Shown one piece after another: positions 63,009-64,000 of a stretch of DNA of 64,000 nt (the stretch's first letter is position 1; the number at the start of each line of letters is the position of its first letter). The position numbers were made by a program, and so were the translations under genes. The stretch spans positions 62,001 through 126,000 of the forward strand of contig CAIVSY010000043.1 in NCBI GenBank assembly GCA_903908715.1, read 5' to 3'. This stretch comes from an uncultured bacterium (GTDB lineage: Bacteria; Verrucomicrobiota; Kiritimatiellia; CAIKKV01; CAITUY01). The notes beneath the pieces were generated by a model. That model was not told the DNA's origin and did not search any database. It was given only the letters and a program-made list of their open reading frames with translations.

Positions 63009-64000
63009 TTATTCCTCCCGGCTTTCTCCGCCCAGCGTTCCACCACAGAACTTATCATAAAGCGCCTCCAGTTTGGCGAGATAATAGGCCACATTCTCAT
63101 CCCGCGCCTCCGAATCCCATGCCGACACGAGGCGGGCGCTGGAATGGACCGGCACCGTCTTGCGGAGCCCTGTGACATAATACGAGATTGGATCCCCGGC
63201 CCTGTACTCACGCCCGGAAGCCAGCGCGAGTTCATACGCCGCGTTGCGACCGCGCCCCCGGGCCTCCACCTTGGCGGCATAGGTGCCCGGCGAATCCTGC
63301 AACGTCTCGGTCTTGGCCAGCCTCGCGATCGGCCAGCGCCGTTCTGCAATCTCCTGCGCATACCTCGCCTTAAGCCCGGGTAATGCCTCGTCCCGTCCCT
63401 CCAGCTTCAGCCGGATCATCTCCCGCAGGAATTGCCTCTGGAACGGCTCCAGCCCCCGCGACTTGAGCGCCGCCCCCTTGATCACAACCTCCCCGTTCAC
63501 GTCGAGCAGGGCATAATTCTTGACCTTGTAGCTGAACATGGCCTCGTATTCGCCGTCAAATTCCACTTCGATGCCCGGCGGCAATGCCTTTTCAAATTCC
63601 CTGCGGAAGGTGTCCCGCTGCCCCACCGTTGCAAAGGGAGGTGGAACAAAGTAAATGCCGTCCGTGTCCATTTCCACCGGACGGGCCCCGCGCCCCTCCA
63701 GCCACTGAATCATCGATCGCAACAGGTCGCGGCCTTCCGCCGCAACCCGTTCCGCCGCGTCGAAGTCCCCGAAGCGGGCCTGATCAAAACCCAGGTAGCC
63801 GTAGAAGGAATTGATCAGCACCTTGAAGGTGGTCTGCAAAGCCTCATAATGAAGCCGTTCAGCCTCCGTGCGGGCCGACCTCGCCGCCGCCTTTGCCTCC
63901 AGGCGGAATCGCCGCAACTTCTCAAGCAGCTCCGGGAATGCACCAAGCACATCATGGCGCGGGCCGATGCGTCGTGACAACATGAGCGACGGATAGAGCG
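63009..64000 (-). CDS. polB: Family B DNA polymerase, archaeal-like (5' end beyond window)
   Basis: The last 330 codons of a family B polymerase. Motif A begins at the right edge (LYPSLML). Then follow the finger-to-palm helix motif KVLINSFYGYLGFDQARF, the catalytic motif C in EMDTDGIYFVPPP, and KVKNYALLDVNGEVVIKG. These resemble archaeal PolB (for example YGYYG and DTDG with a later KKYAVID) more than E. coli Pol II. It would synthesise DNA in replication or repair. The stop is 13 bases from gspG on the same strand. Confidence 0.9.
   Translation of the reverse strand, partial: LYPSLMLSRRIGPRHDVLGAFPELLEKLRRFRLEAKAAARSARTEAERLHYEALQTTFKVLINSFYGYLGFDQARFGDFDAAERVAAEGRDLLRSMIQWLEGRGARPVEMDTDGIYFVPPPFATVGQRDTFRREFEKALPPGIEVEFDGEYEAMFSYKVKNYALLDVNGEVVIKGAALKSRGLEPFQRQFLREMIRLKLEGRDEALPGLKARYAQEIAERRWPIARLAKTETLQDSPGTYAAKVEARGRGRNAAYELALASGREYRAGDPISYYVTGLRKTVPVHSSARLVSAWDSEARDENVAYYLAKLEALYDKFCGGTLGGESREE

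Noticed and set aside
1-64000. CRISPR array, prophage or intact insertion sequence
   Set aside because: No regular direct-repeat/spacer pattern, integrase, transposase or phage structural gene was seen on either strand.

Overview
The window looks like chromosomal DNA of a GC-rich, Gram-negative, diderm bacterium. Exosortase/EpsI, lamin-tail/CotH secreted proteins, type II secretion/pilus parts, an outer-membrane-like protein, glycoside hydrolases and an archaeal-looking family B DNA polymerase together suggest the PVC superphylum (Kiritimatiellota/Verrucomicrobiota-like). This placement is an inference from gene content; no 16S rRNA or other marker is present.

Layout. 1-3202 (minus): almost all of carB, running off the left edge, then a double zinc-ribbon protein on the minus strand. 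4754-18967 (plus): one tightly packed surface-glycan operon. It holds a flippase, two FkbM-type methyltransferases, another SAM methyltransferase, four GT9 (heptosyltransferase-type) and two GT4 glycosyltransferases, an RfaE2-type nucleotidyltransferase, an O-antigen polymerase/ligase-like membrane protein, exosortase and EpsI. Most junctions are ATGA-type overlaps. It converges with a minus-strand pair: a polytopic membrane protein and the initiating polyprenyl-phosphate sugar transferase. Together these could start, extend, modify, flip and polymerise a glycan, and attach proteins to the envelope.

22237-34450 is mainly housekeeping: leuS, a small membrane protein, a GT2, trmJ, a class I aminotransferase, trkH-trkA, a zinc-ribbon/PTS-EIIA fusion, tRNA-Arg(ACG), nadA and uvrB. 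34546-43113 is a carbohydrate-use locus: a secreted GH123/DUF4091-like protein converges with a minus-strand ABC sugar importer (binding protein, ATPase, permease) followed by a GH78 alpha-L-rhamnosidase. 43323-43589 is a truncated remnant of a DNA methyltransferase. Then come a membrane-anchored M28 peptidase, an outer-membrane-like protein with a strong terminator, kup, and a 1906-residue secreted protein with five lamin-tail domains and a CotH-like domain.

54362-64000 holds gspF-gspE, larA, an MscS channel with a cyclic-nucleotide-binding domain, a secreted lysine-rich protein, and a minus-strand string polB-gspG-gspI-larE with very short gaps or overlaps; polB runs off the right edge.

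The most unusual signals are: an exosortase partner (EpsI) with a four-cysteine zinc-ribbon insert; a zinc-ribbon/EIIA fusion protein; a two-copy dispersed palindromic element (about 177-228 bp) lying just downstream of each potassium-uptake locus; a 69-codon ORF locked into the glycan operon by four-base overlaps at both ends; and the scar of a lost modification enzyme. No CRISPR array, intact insertion sequence or prophage was seen.
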